Source of the DNA: Ectobius pallidus
Taxonomy: Eukaryota; Arthropoda; Insecta; Blattodea; Ectobiidae
DNA length: 64,000 bases
Reading direction: 5' to 3'
Assembly: GCA_964059195.1 (NCBI GenBank)
Contig: CAXKWD010000002.1
Location: 151,235,042 to 151,299,041, forward strand
Part shown: piece after piece, positions 1 through 13,589 of the stretch
How the letters are laid out: every line of letters begins with the position of its first letter
How positions within the stretch are numbered: the first letter of the stretch is position 1
Made by a program: the position numbers and the translations under genes
Notes under the pieces: model-generated
What the model was told of the DNA's origin: nothing
Databases searched by the model: none
Seen by the model: the letters and a program-made list of their open reading frames with translations, nothing else

Positions 1-291
1 AAAATCAGAAATAATAAATAAAAAAACTAAAAATATAATGTAAGACTTCATTTAAAAAACTATAAAAATGCCAAAAAAAAGTCCTAAAAATGCCGAAAAT
101 GACCTAAAAATCGCCAAGAAATGACCTATCTATTGAAAATTACGAAAAAATGCAAAATAAAGCAAAAAAATGCAAAAACAAATAGCTCTTATTTGATCAA
201 TTAATTGATGATGCACATTTATATATATTCGAGCTATCTTTTAACCATCATATAAAAAAGATGCAAAATCATCAAATGCCTTGCCCTAGTT
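1..291. other. AT-rich flank, no gene seen
   Basis: Very A-rich low-complexity DNA with short degenerate repeats of the form 'aaaaatgccnaaaa' and no ORF of note. It lies outside the left end of the large inverted repeat, which begins at the ATTACTAACGCG shared with the right end. Confidence 0.5.
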
Positions 292-493
292 ATTACTAAC
301 GCGTGGAATACAATTTTATATTTGTAATAATGTAAGTTATTACCGATATAGAGCATTATGATCAACTAATTTAAATTTCTTTTAATACATTACTTAACGA
401 AATGTCCTTAGTGAATTGTAATTTTACCTGTGAGAAACTGTGCCATACAGAATATTTCAAATGATGCTCTGGTATACTGCGTGATGGTTAGTA

Positions 494-655
494 CAGTGTT
501 TTGCAGATGACAAACAGTTTGTCCTTCTCCTGCTAAGATACGCGGTCCAATCAGAGACGGCGAGACGGAGGGAAGACTCTTACCTCTAGCGGCACTCGTT
601 AGCTCGTACACGTGATTGGTGGCGAAGGAAGACGCTTCTCATTTGAAAAATACTG
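494..655 (+). mobile_element. Tc1/mariner-type MITE, left-arm copy
   Basis: A 162 bp non-coding element bounded by imperfect terminal inverted repeats (CAGTGTTTTGCAGATG at the left; CATTTGAAAAATACTG at the right) and flanked by TA on both sides. The same element occurs at 19732-19894 (partner in the right arm) and, independently inserted, at 56107-56268. TIRs starting CAGTG with a TA duplication suit the Tc1/mariner superfamily. It has no coding capacity. As both arms carry it at the same place, it was present before the inverted duplication formed, or is part of the palindromic element. Confidence 0.75.
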
Positions 656-1499
656 TAGAAGAGTATACGCTTGAGAAGGTCCCGCCTTAACCTTGAGCAG
701 CTCCAATCCCAACACCTCCTCAACCCATTTTTGCCATCTGGACCATCTTGGCTATCATATGACACCAACCCCACCCTTCTATCATCCCTCTATCCAAAGT
801 TAAGCCCAAAATAAAATTAGGTCGGTAAAACAGACGTGCAATACACAAAACATTAAAAAATCATATTTAGGCCCTCTTGGCACCACCCCATCCCTCTAAC
901 GAAAGTTACGGCTCCGCACAGTGCTGATCCCATTACAACGTTACTCAAAGCCTTTTTTTGACATCTTGGTTTTATTCCTCGCTTCATCCCCTCCCCAATA
1001 ATCTCCATAGACATCTAGCGCCATGATACGCAGCGGCGAGGCTCCGTACTGTGCTGTTCCCAATTCACCCAAATAATTAAGCCTTACGGACAACCAGAGC
1101 CATGATATATCATCAGTTAGGCCCTTTTGTCACCCAGTCCATGATATGACGTCACACAACCCCAAAAGGATTTGGCTAGATAGAACTCCATCCTAGCATT
1201 GAAACTTGATGAAAATTGAATTACCTAGTAATCTATTTAAGACCATAGTAATAATTCCGAATAAACCGATACCATTGCGGGAGTGTGCATTCAATAAGAC
1301 AAAGGAATCATCGAAAACTTGATGCAAATAAATTCCCCTGGTACCATTCTGCTTAAGCCTTTATAATCAGCCATCAATCATTCCGTAACAAGAGGGTGAA
1401 TTTCACGCACCCCCAGGCACCCCTAAGTCCAAAATAAGCAAAACAGAACCTGCTTGACCAAATAATCTAAATATGATTAATATAAAATACAAAAACAAT

Positions 1500-2160
1500 A
1501 CACAAAGAGTTAGGCCATTTCTGAAGTAATATTCACCCCACTAAAGGGGGTTGTTAGTATTCTAGCCCATTTAAAAAGTATTTTCAAGATTGAAAAATCG
1601 TATTATGTTATAAAAAATGTAGGACATATTCTTAAAACCTATTTTCACCCCCAAAGGGTTAATTTTATGTAAGGGTGGTTTTTCAAGGTCAATCAAGTTT
1701 TTCCACAATTGGACAAATTTAGCCATTATAAAACTTCTGGAGGGTAGTTTTCACCCCCACTTGCATTCCAGGCCATTTGAAATTGTTTTTTCGGCTTATA
1801 AACACCTTACAAAGCAATATTAACTATCTGACATGTTTGCACCTCTAAATGATTTAATTTTACATAGGGGTGGTTTTTCAAGGTCACCCAGGTTTTTGTA
1901 GATCTATACAACTTGAGCCACTGTAAATCGTCTAGAGGGTAGTTTTCACACTCACAACCAATCTAACACATTAAAAATTTATTTTTTCTACAAAAAAAAA
2001 TCATTCTGAGTGATATCAACTATCTGACATAATTTACAACCCCAAATGATTTAATTTAATTAGGGGTAGTTTTTCAAGGTCACCCAAGTTTTTGCTCAAA
2101 TGGACAGTTTAAGCCATTATAAATGGTTTTCACCCCTAATAAACTTAAAAATGTATTGCT
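1500..2160 (+). repeat. ~195 bp tandem repeat block, three units
   Basis: The phrase 'tttttcaaggtca' recurs near 1681, 1875 and 2070, about 195 bp apart. Each is followed by 'ttnaagccattataaa' and 'gggtagttttcac' motifs. The reverse-complement block in the right arm (18050-18850) has four such units. Confidence 0.75.
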
Positions 2161-2399
2161 TTGTTCCATCAATTATATGGTATGACTGAATAAGTACCAC
2201 TATGGTCAAAGTTAAACCCGGGAAAGTCCTAAAAATAAATTAATTTTTGACGTCGAAGTACTCGTCACAGTTTGCAAAGACGAACTCTGATTGGTTGATC
2301 GTTTGGTGGTATCCCATCTCATTGGAGAGTTATATATTATTTTGTAAATATCTGTTCCCTTATAGGATAGGAAGAGAGGACATCTCAAAAAGCCTTAAG

Positions 2400-5300
2400 A
2401 ATTCAAACAAAATGTCTACAAACTATCAAAGAAACAGAAAAAACCATCTGTAACAAAGAGTATGTTGGAACCATTACAAAATATTAGGACAAACGCAACT
2501 CTAAAAGCCTTATCAATACAAACTGCTTGTAAAATAACAAAGAGATGTTAAAACACAACAGAAAGCAAAGGGATTATACATCAGGAAATGAAAATATTGT
2601 CAATTGTGCATAAACATTTTGAAAAATTACATAGTAAATCCACAAATCATGATTGAAGATGTACATCGACAGAGGAAATCAAGCTACTCGTATTTATACA
2701 AAAAGGACACCTATCACTAATTAACTTGACAAAGACAATTCCAAAAGCCTTGTCAATTCAAACAAACTGGTTGTAAAATAGGAGAAAACATCTGTAAACA
2801 AAGATTATGTTGGAACGTGAAAGTCTCAGGATAGGTGACGTCAACGAAAATATGATTAAGCAACTTCAACCAGCAGAGGAAATTAAGTCATTTATGCATT
2901 AAAAATGTACACCCATATGACAAGGAAAGCTTAACAAGAAATACAAACTGTTAAAAAAGTAAAAAACGTATTTTTAATACAAACAGATTCAAATGTGAGA
3001 GCCTCAGGATAGATGTTATACACAAATATTGATTAAACATATCCAGTAGACAGAGGTTATACAGTTATTTATACAATAAAAATACAAACCAATATGTCAA
3101 TGACACCCTTAACAATTAAAACAATATGGTTGTAAACTAACAAAGAAATAAGAAGTACAGAACATGTCCAGATGGAGAGGAAAATAAAGTTATTTATGCA
3201 TAAATATTACGGGACAATCTCACAAATTCCTCTTCAAGACTTGTAGATGGGTTCAGGATATGTGAACTTCACAAAACGTGATTCAACACATACACCCATA
3301 TGACAAGGACAACCTAACACGACATACAAATTGTCAAAATGTATAAAATCGGTGATCTGATATAAATATTGTAGAACATATACAATTGACAGATAAAATA
3401 AAATCATTAATTCATTTAAAACATTAATTATTTACTTATTACTTAACAATATGGCAGTGGCAACTGTAGAAAACCTTAAAAATTCAAACAAGCTGTTTAT
3501 CAACTATTAAAGAAATACGAAAAATCATCTTTAAACAAAAGGAATATCTAAAACATGTTTAGCTATGGAGGAAAATAAAGTCAGTTTTGCATTAAGAATA
3601 CAAAGAATATGACTAGTACATCTTAACAAGACATACAAACTATCAAAATTGGTAAAATAGGTGATCAAAATGGAACGCGACAGCCTCAGACAAGGTTTTT
3701 ATAAACAGATCATGATTTAACATATCCTGTTACCAGAGGAAATGAAATCATTAATTCATTTTAAAAGTAAAATGTTTATCTATTACTACAGAATATGACA
3801 GTGGCAACTCTAAAAACCTTAACAAAGCAAACAAACAGGTTGTAAACTAATAAAAAATACGATAATTCATATTTAAACAAAGGGAATGTGTAAAGTATGC
3901 GTAGCTATGTAGGAAAACAAAGTCATTTATGCATTAAACAAATTTGAAAAGCGTTCACAAGTGACAGAGACATCTCTGCAAGTCTTGTAGACAGGTTCCG
4001 ATACAGCTGACAGAGGAAACGTAATCATGTGCATTTAAATGTACATTTATATGTTAATGGCACCTTAAATACATAAAAAATGGCTGGAACCTAACAAAGA
4101 AATATGACATCATGTTTAAACAAACGTAGCCTATGTAAAAGGAATGCCTAGCTATAAAAGATAATAATGTAATTTTTGTATTGAACACATATCAACAGTG
4201 TACACACGTGACAAACGCATCCATACACAGCAATGATTTACTGTAGAGATAGTAATCTAATACCAGCATATTGATACGTGAGAGGCTCAGGATAAATGAG
4301 TGCAGAACAAGCCCGTTCGACAGAGGATATGAAGTCGTTTATACATTAAAAATATGACAAATTGTACCTATTAATAACCGGTAGAATAAAAGGCAACTCT
4401 AATAGTCTTAACAATTCAAATAATGTGGAAGTAATTTATCAAAAGAAAGAGGAAAATCATATTAAACAAAGAGAATATTTAGAACATGACTAGATGGATA
4501 GGAAAATAACTTTAATTTTACATAAAAATTGAAAAATTATGAAATAAGTTCACAACTTATGATTGAACTTGTCCAATTGACAGAGGAAAAAAGTAACTTA
4601 TACATACATTGTGAAATGTTCACTTAATTCTAAACAATAGTACAAAGACAACTCTAAAAGCATAAAGATTTCAAACAAATTGACTGTAAACTATTAAAGA
4701 AATAGGAAAACTTATCTGTAAACAAAGAGAATATATAAAAAATGTTTAACAGGAGAGGAAAATAATGTCAGGTGTGCATAAAAAATGAAAATTACGTATA
4801 AAATCCACAAATCTTGATTGAACGTATCCAATTGACAGGGGAATTGAAGTCATTTATACATTTAAAATGTGAAACGTTTACCTAATTCTAAACAATAGTG
4901 CAAAGGCAACTCCAATAGTCTTAACTATTCAAACAATGTGGATGTAAATTAACAAAGGAATAGGTAAAAAAAGCATATTAAACAAAGAGAATATTTAGAA
5001 CATGTCTCCTAAACGTGAATGTGATCGTAAATGCAAAGGTGAACGTAAGCGTGATCGTCAACGTAAACGTAAACGTGATCGTAAACGTGAGTGTAAACGT
5101 AAAAGTGATCTTAATCGTAAACGTGAAAGTAAACGTAAATGCAAACGTGAACGGATGCACTTAATTTGTGAAATTGTTGCCTATTAGAAAACAATACGAG
5201 AGAGTCAACAGTTCAAACAATGAGGATGTAAATTAACAAGGAAATAGGGAAAATGATATGTAAACAAAGAGAATATATAGAAAATGTTTAAGTGGAGAGG

Positions 5301-7470
5301 AAAATAATGTCAGTTGTGCATAAAAAATTTAAATTAGGTAAAAAAAATCCACAAATCATTAAGGAACATGTCCAATTGACAGACGAAATTAAGTTATTTG
5401 TACATAAAAACTACAAAAAGGACACCAATCATTAATCAATATGACAAAGACAATTCCAAAAGCCTTTTCAATTCAAACAAACTGGTTGTAAAATAGGATA
5501 AAGCATCTGTAAACAAAGATTATGTTAGAACGTGAAAGCCTCAGGATAGGTGACGTCAGCAAAAATAGGATTAAGCAACTACAACCAACAGAGGAAATTA
5601 AGTCATTTAAGCATCAAAAATGTACACCCATATGACAAGGATAGCTTAACAAGAAATACAAACTGTCAAAATTGGAAAAAAGGCATAACAAATTAAAATT
5701 ATGTAAAAAATACACAAATTATAATTAAACATTTATAATTGACTTACGAAATGAAGTCATTTATACATTTAAAATGTGAAATGTTTACTTACAAAGACAA
5801 CTCTAAAAGCATAAAGATTTTAAACAAATTGACTGTAAACTATTAAAGAAATAGGAAAAATCACCTGTAAACAAAGAGAATATATAGAACATATTTAATA
5901 GGAGAGGAAAATAATGTCAGTTATGTATAAAATTTGAAATAATTATTAAATAAATCCCCAACTTATGAATGAACTTGTCAATTGAAAGAGGAAATAAAGT
6001 AATTTATACAATTAAAATTTGAAATGTTTACTTAATTCTAAACGACAGTACAAGGACAACTCTAAACGCATAAAGATTTCAAACAAATTGACTCTAAACT
6101 ATTAAAGAGATAGGAAAAATCATCTGTAAACGAGGAAAATATATCGAACATGTTTAATAGGAGAGGAAAATAATGTTAGTTATGCATAAAATTTGAAATA
6201 ATTATTAAATAAATCCCCAACTTATGAATGAACTTGACCAATTGATAGAGGAAATAAAGTAATTTATACAATTAAAATTTGAAATGTTTACTGAATTCTA
6301 AACAATAGTACAAAGACAACTCTAAATGCATAAAGATTTCAAACAAATTCACTGTAGACTATTAAGGAAATAGAAAAAAAATCATCTGTAAACAAAGAGA
6401 ATATATAGAACATATTTAATAGAAGAGGAAAATAATGTCAGTTGTGCATAAAAAAAGAAAATTACGTAAAAAAGCCACAAATCATAATTGAACATAATGA
6501 ATTGACAGACGAAATGGAGTCATTTATAATTTAAAATGTGAAATGTTTACCTAATTCTAAACAATAGTATAAAGAGAACTCAAATAGTCTTAACAATTCA
6601 AACAATGTGGATGTAGATTAACAAAAGAAATAGGAAAGAAACATATTAAACGAAGATAATATTTAGAACATGTCTAGCTGGAGAGGAAAATAATGTCCGT
6701 TTTGCGTAAGAGATTTAAAATTATGAAATGAATCCACATATCATGATTGATCATGTCCATCGACAAAGTAAATGAAGTAATTTATACATTTAAAATTACG
6801 AAAAGTACACCTCTCACTAAACAAAATGACATAGCCTATTCCAAAAGCCTTACCAATTCAAACAATCTTGATGTCAACTATCAAAGAAATAGGAAAACTT
6901 ATTAAACAAAAGAGAACATTTAGAACATGTCTAGCTAGAGAGAAATATGTCAATCATGCATCAAATATTGAAAAATTACGAAAAGAATCCACAACTCATG
7001 ATGGAACTGGAACGCATGACAGGAAATAAAGTATCCGATACACTTAAGTTTTGAAATTTTACCTATTTCTAAACAATACAACAGAGGCATCTGTAATATT
7101 CTTAACAATTCAAACAATGTGGATGTAAATTAACAAAGAAATAGGCAAAATTATCTGTAAACAAAATGAATATTTATAGAATACATTTAACTAGAGATGA
7201 ATATAATGGCAGTTGTGCATAAAAATGAAGATTACGTAAAAAATGTTGAAAATTAATAAATTAATCCACAAATCATGATTGATCATTCCCATCGACGTAG
7301 GAAATGAAGTAATTTATACTTTTAATTATAATTTTATAATTTTTATAATTTTAATTATAATTACAAAAAGTACACCTCTCGTATGACATAGGTTATTCCA
7401 GAAGCCTTATGAATTAAAAAATCTTGATGTCAACTATAAAAAATAAGATTGAGATAGGTAAAACAGACAA
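2400..7470 (+). repeat. Degenerate ~250-255 bp tandem array
   Basis: Units share, in order, 'acaaagagaatatntagaacatgt', 'gagaggaaaataatgtcag', a 'catgattgaacatgtc' stretch, 'attgacagaggaaat', 'aaaatgtgaaatgttta' and 'ttcaaacaa'. The first motif recurs near 4477, 4731, 4982, 5265, 5513, 5873, 6130, 6400, 6651, 6906 and 7162, mostly 248-283 bp apart. The same units run in the opposite orientation from about 7660 to 17870 outside the later insertions. Short ORFs here are chance. There is no gene. Confidence 0.8.
5010..5156 (+). repeat. Hexamer (CGTAAA/CGTGAT) minisatellite
   Basis: About 24 degenerate hexamers of the form CGTRAN in a row. Because the period is a multiple of three and has no stop in these frames, one strand reads as a Lys/Arg-rich ORF and the other as a Phe/Thr-rich ORF. 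Neither looks like a gene. A shorter reverse-complement copy lies at 7585-7655, at the inner edge of the right arm, so this tract sits near the palindrome centre. Confidence 0.8.
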
Positions 7471-7584
7471 ACAAAACTGAATTTTGATAACAAAGATCTC
7501 TGCCTTAATCCTCATCCTCAAAAGGTTTTCCATAGTTAATTGCTAGTTTGCAGCGCTATGTTTTAGGAGACACGGTGGTAATGT

Positions 7585-7655
7585 TATTTACGTTTACGTT
7601 GACGATCATGTTTACGTCCACCTTTGCATTTACGATCACATTCACGTTTAGGAGA
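7585..7655 (-). repeat. Hexamer minisatellite, inverted partner
   Basis: TTTACG-type hexamers complementary to 5010-5070, ending in the same 'aggagacatgttcta' junction. They mark the inner limit of the right arm. Confidence 0.75.
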
Positions 7656-7860
7656 CATGTTCTAAATATTCTCTTTGTTTAATATGCTTTTTTACCTATT
7701 TCTTTGTTAATTTACATCGACATTGTTTGAATTGTTAAGATTATTGGAGTTGCCTTTGTACTATTGTTTAGAATTAGGTAAACGTTTCACATTTTAAATG
7801 TATAAATGACTTCAATTCCCCTGTCAATTGGATATGTTCGATCATGAATTGTGGATTTTT

Positions 7861-8690
7861 ACTTCCTCTGCCCGTACCATAGGTACTATAGGTAGAGGAA
7901 GTATTGTTTTCGACCCCAAAATTCGAAGTTGAGTTTTTAGCATATATACACGTTTCAAGGCCCCCTGAATCCAAAAATACTATTTTTGGAAACATGTCTG
8001 TGTGTGTGTGTCTGTGTGTCTGTGTGGAAAATATCTGTGAACAAGCTAGCTCCAAAACGGAAAATCGTATGAAAACAAAATTTCGTATTTGGGTCAGGTA
8101 CCTTCTGAAGATGTGAGGATAAGATTGGCGACTATTTTCTCTTATTTTTAAGGGGACTTTACATGAAGAAATTTTCGTTTTTCCACGATTTTCTCGAAAA
8201 CGGCTCTAACGATTTTCTTTAAATTTTGCACAAAGGTTGCTTATACTAAGAGCTAAAACGTTTATTTGAAACATTTTTTCGAGAAAATTCTCTGAGGGTA
8301 GTTACAAGCCACCCACTGTTCACCCACTGTTTGTAGAAAGTTTGTCTTACGTGATGAACAACTGAATTCGCGCTCTTTCACGGCCTCTTATTTTATATAA
8401 GAATGTGAAGTGAGAAAGATGTATTGTTGGCAATGCATAGAGTAAAGATGTATCTGAGGGAAATATTCGATAAATTTCGGAAATTATATTTCACGGCAGA
8501 AAGTTCAATAAACGTCTGCAGTCATTTTTTTTTAAGTTTGTTATGTAGACTGCGCTTTTAATCGCATAATTGAAAGAAGAGGTATTTATAGGATAATTAG
8601 CGTAAAATTGTGTCTTGTGATTCTGTACAAGGATATGTGAATACTGCTAACTTTTATTTGGGCAGAGGAAGTTATGTGACTTTCACATCA
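7861..8690 (-). mobile_element. Helentron-like (HINE) insertion
   Basis: About 830 bp absent from the matching place in the left arm, inserted in an A/T run. Read on the minus strand, it carries the subterminal repeat ACTTCCTCTGCCC near its start (about 8660). It ends in a hairpin at 7861-7901, with ACTTCCTCT pairing with AGAGGAAGT around a GTACCTATGGTAC-like core. Inverted subterminal repeats plus a 3' hairpin and no clear target duplication suit Helentron-type elements, which is inference. The interior has a (TG)n run at about 8001-8027. The part at 8380-8440 resembles Helitron interior sequence at 48130-48180. No ORF of substance. Confidence 0.5.
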
Positions 8691-9380
8691 GATTTTTTTA
8701 GGTAATTTTAATTCCTGTTAAACATTTTCTATATATTCTCTTTGTTTACAGATAAGTTTTCCTATTTCTTTAATAGTTTACAGTCAATTTGTTTGAAATC
8801 TTTATGCTTTTAGAGTTGTCTTTGTACTATTGTTTAGAATTAAGTGAACATTTCACAATGTATGTATAAGTTACTTTATTTCCTCTGTCAATTGGACAAG
8901 TTCAATCATAAGTTGTGAACTTATTTCGTAATTTTTCAATTTTTATGTAAAATTAACGTTATTTTCCTATCCATCTAGACATGTTCTAAATATTCTCTTT
9001 GTTTAATATGATTTTCCTCTTTCTTTTGATAAATTACTACCACATTATTATTAATTGTTAAGACTATTAGAGTTGCCTTTTATTCTACCGGTTATTAATA
9101 GGTACAATTTGTCATATTTTTAATGTAAAAACGACTTCATATCCTCTGTCGACCGGGCTTGTCTTGCTCTCATCTATCCTGAGCCTCTCACGTATCAATA
9201 TGCTTTATTAGATTACCATCTCTACAATAAATCATTGCTGTGTATGGATGCGTTTGTCACATGTGTACACTGTTCATATGTGTTCAATACCAAAATTACT
9301 TCATTTTCTTTTATAGCTAGACATTCTTTTTACATAGGCTACTTTTGTTTAAACATGATGTCATATTTCTTTGTTAGGTT

Positions 9381-10279
9381 TGTTACGTGCTCCACGGGCT
9401 TAGCACCCAAGGCCGTAACCATATACAGTAATGTAAGAAAAAGGAGACAGTGGTGTTAATGCAATTATTAAATTGTAATTCCATAATTGCCAGTTTATTG
9501 CACAACCAGTTTAAAATGAGTAGACACGGCTTAGCTTCACAAGCAGTAAGCTTATACAGAATTATAGGGAAATGCACCCTGTGAAGCAGGTGTACATAGA
9601 ATAAAGACGTACAGCAGCATAAAGCATATTATACACAAGAGCTGAAGGCTCGGAACGAGACGATATTGTTTGGCAAGCATCCCTCCGCAAAACTGAGCAT
9701 AACGAAATATAAGAAAACCTGAACAAACCGAAGTACTGATACTGGTGGGTAAAACAAAACGAACCGAATTAGACTAAACACAAGAGCCCACCAGGAAAAT
9801 AAAGATTAACAAAGCATACCTGCTAAATGAAGTTGAATAAAGTAGAGTAGAGTTAGATGATGAAGGTAACGGACTGTACCGGTATGCACACAACCTCTAT
9901 AACAAGCACAGGTGCCCCTCGGTGAACAGGAGCGCGGCGGCAGATACGGCGATCGGAGCCCAAGTTCCTCGCTCGACTATCGAAAACCAACTCCCCTCAA
10001 GATAGTACCCACTAGTCCGAAATGAGAGCGTTCGCGGGCAAAGAGAATATCGATAACACAGAAAGCCTGAAGGGTAAACTCATGAATACACCCAGAACAA
10101 TAGAAGGGAAGCTTGCACAAGCAAAACAAAACGAAATGTGTACGTAAACACAACAAGTTAAGAAAAATATCAAATAATGAAGCTAAACAGGTGAGCACAA
10201 AATATTATATAGCATAGAACAAATTAACAAAGAAGTTAGATAAATAAGAAGTTATAAGGTGCCGGAAATAAGTGGCACA
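9381..10279 (-). repeat. 3' LTR of gag-only element
   Basis: About 899 bp, TG...CA ended. On the minus strand a TATA-like run (complement of 10202-10211) lies about 70 bp inside the U3 start. It is nearly identical to 15223-16129, including the conserved 'gctgaaggctcggaacgaga' stretch. Confidence 0.85.
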
Positions 10280-11199
10280 TCCTCTCCGGCCAGGGAGAAA
10301 AAAATTGCAATTTTTTTTAGCAAAACTTTGTCCATTCGAGAATTTAAATCTGCCAAAACGAGCATAAAGTTCTATCACCAAAATGAAATACTTAGGGTTC
10401 ACCACATAGTTAGTTTAGAACCGAGTAATGTAAATAACCAGAGTCTTGAACTTGAATTGCCATTTCACCAGCACAGGAACACAATGTAGACCATTAGCAT
10501 CGTGAAATAGTAGCATATAACCATATAGTTATAACCAGTAGTTCGTGTAGTAGAATTAACCAAATTCGTTGGTAACAGGTTGCATACTGTAGTAGTAGTT
10601 GATGAAGAGACTGGTGAGTAGAAATTGTACTGTAGACCAGTTGCTGAATGTGCACAGAACAACAGTAGCATATGGTATAATGGCAGGATCTTGTTTCTGG
10701 TATAGGAAGGTCACCGCTAGGCGTCCCCAACGTGCCAACACAACAGCAGCGTAGAAGGTGGCCCAAGACGAAATGGTGATAACAAGCTCGGCAGAGAAAT
10801 TATAAGTGGGCCGCAGAGGAGGGCAGCTCACCGATGCACAACACTATCTGAAAAAAACACAAAACTATATGAAAACCAGGTGCGTACACATTTAGAAAGT
10901 CTCTAAGAGAAATAAAACCCTGAAGGGAAAATAATAAATAATGTTACAACATTTTGAAGCTAACATGGCATTTAAAGCATTACATTTAGTTGCTTTTATT
11001 TATTAATTTTTTTCTCTTGAAAATTTAGAAACAAGGGAATGACAAAGAATTTAAAATATGATTATATTCAAAGTTAATTAAGACAAGCCCAAATTATTTT
11101 GTCTTTTTTTATTCTACCAAATTGACGAAACAATTTAAGGCAAACGTTAAATCATGTAGAAAACTTCCCAGAAATGGAAGTACAATTCGTATAAGTTAC

Positions 11200-11231
<32 letters not shown>

Positions 11232-13589
11232 TTTGCTGAATTCAGAAAAAAAATATATATACAAATATAATAAATTAAGTTAATAAATAATTTAAAATTA
11301 GCTATATACAAATATCCCTTTTATACGAGGTATTAGAATTACCAAGTATTAGTTTTTTTTCTCTAAGTATTTTCTTTTCTCCATTTTTTTCTCTTGAAAA
11401 GGCAAAATTTATTATGAAGTTAAATGATGAAAATGCAGTACTAATACTAGTATAATAATGACATGGATGAAAAGCAAAATATGATAATGAAGCGTTTCGG
11501 AGGACGGGTGTCAAAGTGGAAAATGTTTTTGGGAAAGTAAAGGTAGGCAGGATTCTTCGTAACCGCTTCTACGCTGGATTCATTCCGACGGAGCAGGAGA
11601 CCTCCTCTTAGGTCGGGCCTCATCGAAGTCGAGGTCTGACCCATTAATCTTTCTCCATTTGTACGGGGATCTGCAAAATAAAGAAAACAAAACCTCGGGG
11701 TTCAATACCCCGGAAACGGAAACCATTGTCTACGCCCCGCTGGGGAAGAATTCCCGGTAACTCCTCAGCCGCCCGAGGACAAAGAAGGGAAAATGCAACC
11801 TCCTCCAAGGAATTAGCAGACGTGCCCGGAAGCCGCGAACCGAAACCAGGCACGTCCTCCCATGGAGCCGTCAAAGAACACCCGGAGAACGACGGCAAAA
11901 CGGCACCGCCAACAAACGCGAAGCGAAAATGATTGACAAAGAAATTTACAAAATCCTTGGTAATAATCTTTGATAATGACATAATCCACTAGGGAGAATT
12001 AGAGTATTAGGTTTCGAACACTGGCATAGTTTGGTCTAAACAAAAATTAGTTTAACTTGTTTAAAACCAGTGAGAACACAAATTGAAATTTCAGTATTCG
12101 ACTTTAGTATAAGGTAATTTATCCAACATTTCATTGATGTTGTATCATTTATTAGCGAGAGACAGTAATGGTAAACCTTAAAATTTGAATGAAAACCATA
12201 TTTAAAAAATGGTTGATTTGATAGTAGAATATTGGCTTTGTTTTGTTATAATTCCGCCCCCTTTTTTGCAAGGTAGAACAATGCTTTGCATTCCGAAGAG
12301 GTTTTGGTAGAGCATATTAATTTCTTGTAATTAATACAAAATTAATGAAAAGCATGAAGTTTTTGAAAATTTATTTTGAGGCATAATAAAAAAAGCAAGA
12401 TAGAAAAAAAAATTAAATACACATAATATTAATATTGTAATTCTATGCTTACAGAAAGAAGAACCAAACAGCAGGTATGCAAAACTGACGAAAAAGGAAA
12501 ATAAACAAAACAAATAAACAAAACAAGACGAAGGATGGCAGCCAAACAAACAAACAAGGAAACAAAACGACCAACCAGGGCAACGCAACAAGAAATAACC
12601 GGCGCAACTTATAATATATGAATACTAGACTGAATGTAATAATGAGAATGGTAAAAACGAATTTTTAGGAAATTAATATAGACACTATAACAAAACTGAA
12701 TGCCTATTCATCCTTTCCAAATCACGGAACCCAAATCACAACCCAAAAAATGAAATTACGTGATACTAACGAGGCATGTTCAAAACAAAACACTGAAAAA
12801 CATGTATACGCGAAAGCAAAATATCAACAATACAATAATATCAAAATATGTTATAATGAAAACCCCTAAAAAACGGGACACTGAAAAATTTCGAAAATCA
12901 TTCGCCTATTCATGTTTTAGTAACAATAAGTGGGTCTAAATGGAAGAAAAGGAGAAAGAAAGGGAAGAAGAAGAAATAATAAGAAGAAAGAAGAAAGAAA
13001 TCCCTAAGTTTTTCAAAATGTAGTAACTCTTAAATTTTACATATACATTAAGAAAACAGCCAAAACAGATTTTTTTCTTTTTTTACATAACCCAAAAGAA
13101 TATTTTCATTTTAAAGCAAATTTTTTTAAAAATATTAGTTTACAGATAGATAAAGAAGAAGAGTAAAGAAGACAGAGAAAAAACCCCCAAAGAAAGAAAA
13201 CCCCAAGAAAACAAGAAGAAATCCCCACCTATCTGACTCGGGACACTTGGGAACGTCGGCTCCCATATCTCCATGCCCACACATGAAGACCCCTGAGGGT
13301 TGCGTAACCCTAAACGAGAAGAAGGTTAGGTTGGAAGAGTAGGTCTATTAACGGTTGAAACATTATTAAAGAAATTTTCCCCAAACTATAGAACTGTACC
13401 ACCGATGTTGTCTGGAGCATCACAAGATGCCACACAGGTGAGGTCACAAGGGCTGACAGGTTTATCAGCCAGATGAGTAGGAGCCGGGAAACTCTCACCT
13501 ACTTTGACCCCGCCATAACCTTGCTTGGTGAAAACACTGGATTTCTTCTTTCGGGAAACAGAATTACTTTCCAAGATGGCGCACTTTTT
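10280..13589. other. Non-coding interior of gag-only element
   Basis: No pol motif in any frame. It contains a (TA)n microsatellite (about 11199-11226), a CpG-rich island (about 11690-11930) with short overlapping ORFs on both strands, a polypyrimidine-AG stretch on the minus strand near 11672-11690 that resembles a 3' splice site, and long purine-rich tracts (12470-12590, 12945-13230). The short hydrophobic ORFs at 10494-10831 overlap in three frames and are not recognisable. Confidence 0.55.

Larger units (their letters stand above)
292..5070 (+). repeat. Left arm of ~20 kb inverted repeat
   Basis: Seen directly: from ATTACTAACGCG onward this sequence recurs in reverse complement in 7587-20511. 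Correspondences can be followed in order: 300-470 with 20344-20511, 494-655 with 19732-19894, 840-1200 with 19190-19560, 1500-2160 with 18050-18850, 2400-4090 with 16135-17860, and 4090-5070 with 7587-9380. The arm has an outer unique part (292-1500), a ~195 bp tandem block (about 1500-2160) and then ~250-255 bp tandem units. Conserved stretches look about 95% identical by eye. No matching target-site duplication is visible at the outer ends (left flank ccctagtt, right flank gactatac). It could be a giant foldback transposon or a genomic palindrome; the sequence does not decide. Confidence 0.85.

Noticed and set aside
5002..5187. Lys/Arg-rich ORF that looks like a basic nuclear protein
   Set aside because: It is the direct translation of a hexamer repeat, open on both strands, without flanking gene structure.
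10494..10831. Overlapping hydrophobic minus-strand ORFs near the 3' LTR as a possible env gene
   Set aside because: Three frames are open over the same stretch, there is no start context, signal peptide or recognised env motif, and all are short.
11644..11982. Opposed ORFs in the CpG-rich part of the LTR element as a second gene
   Set aside because: Both strands are open because of composition. No family is recognised, though a splice-like site near 11680 keeps a small spliced product possible.
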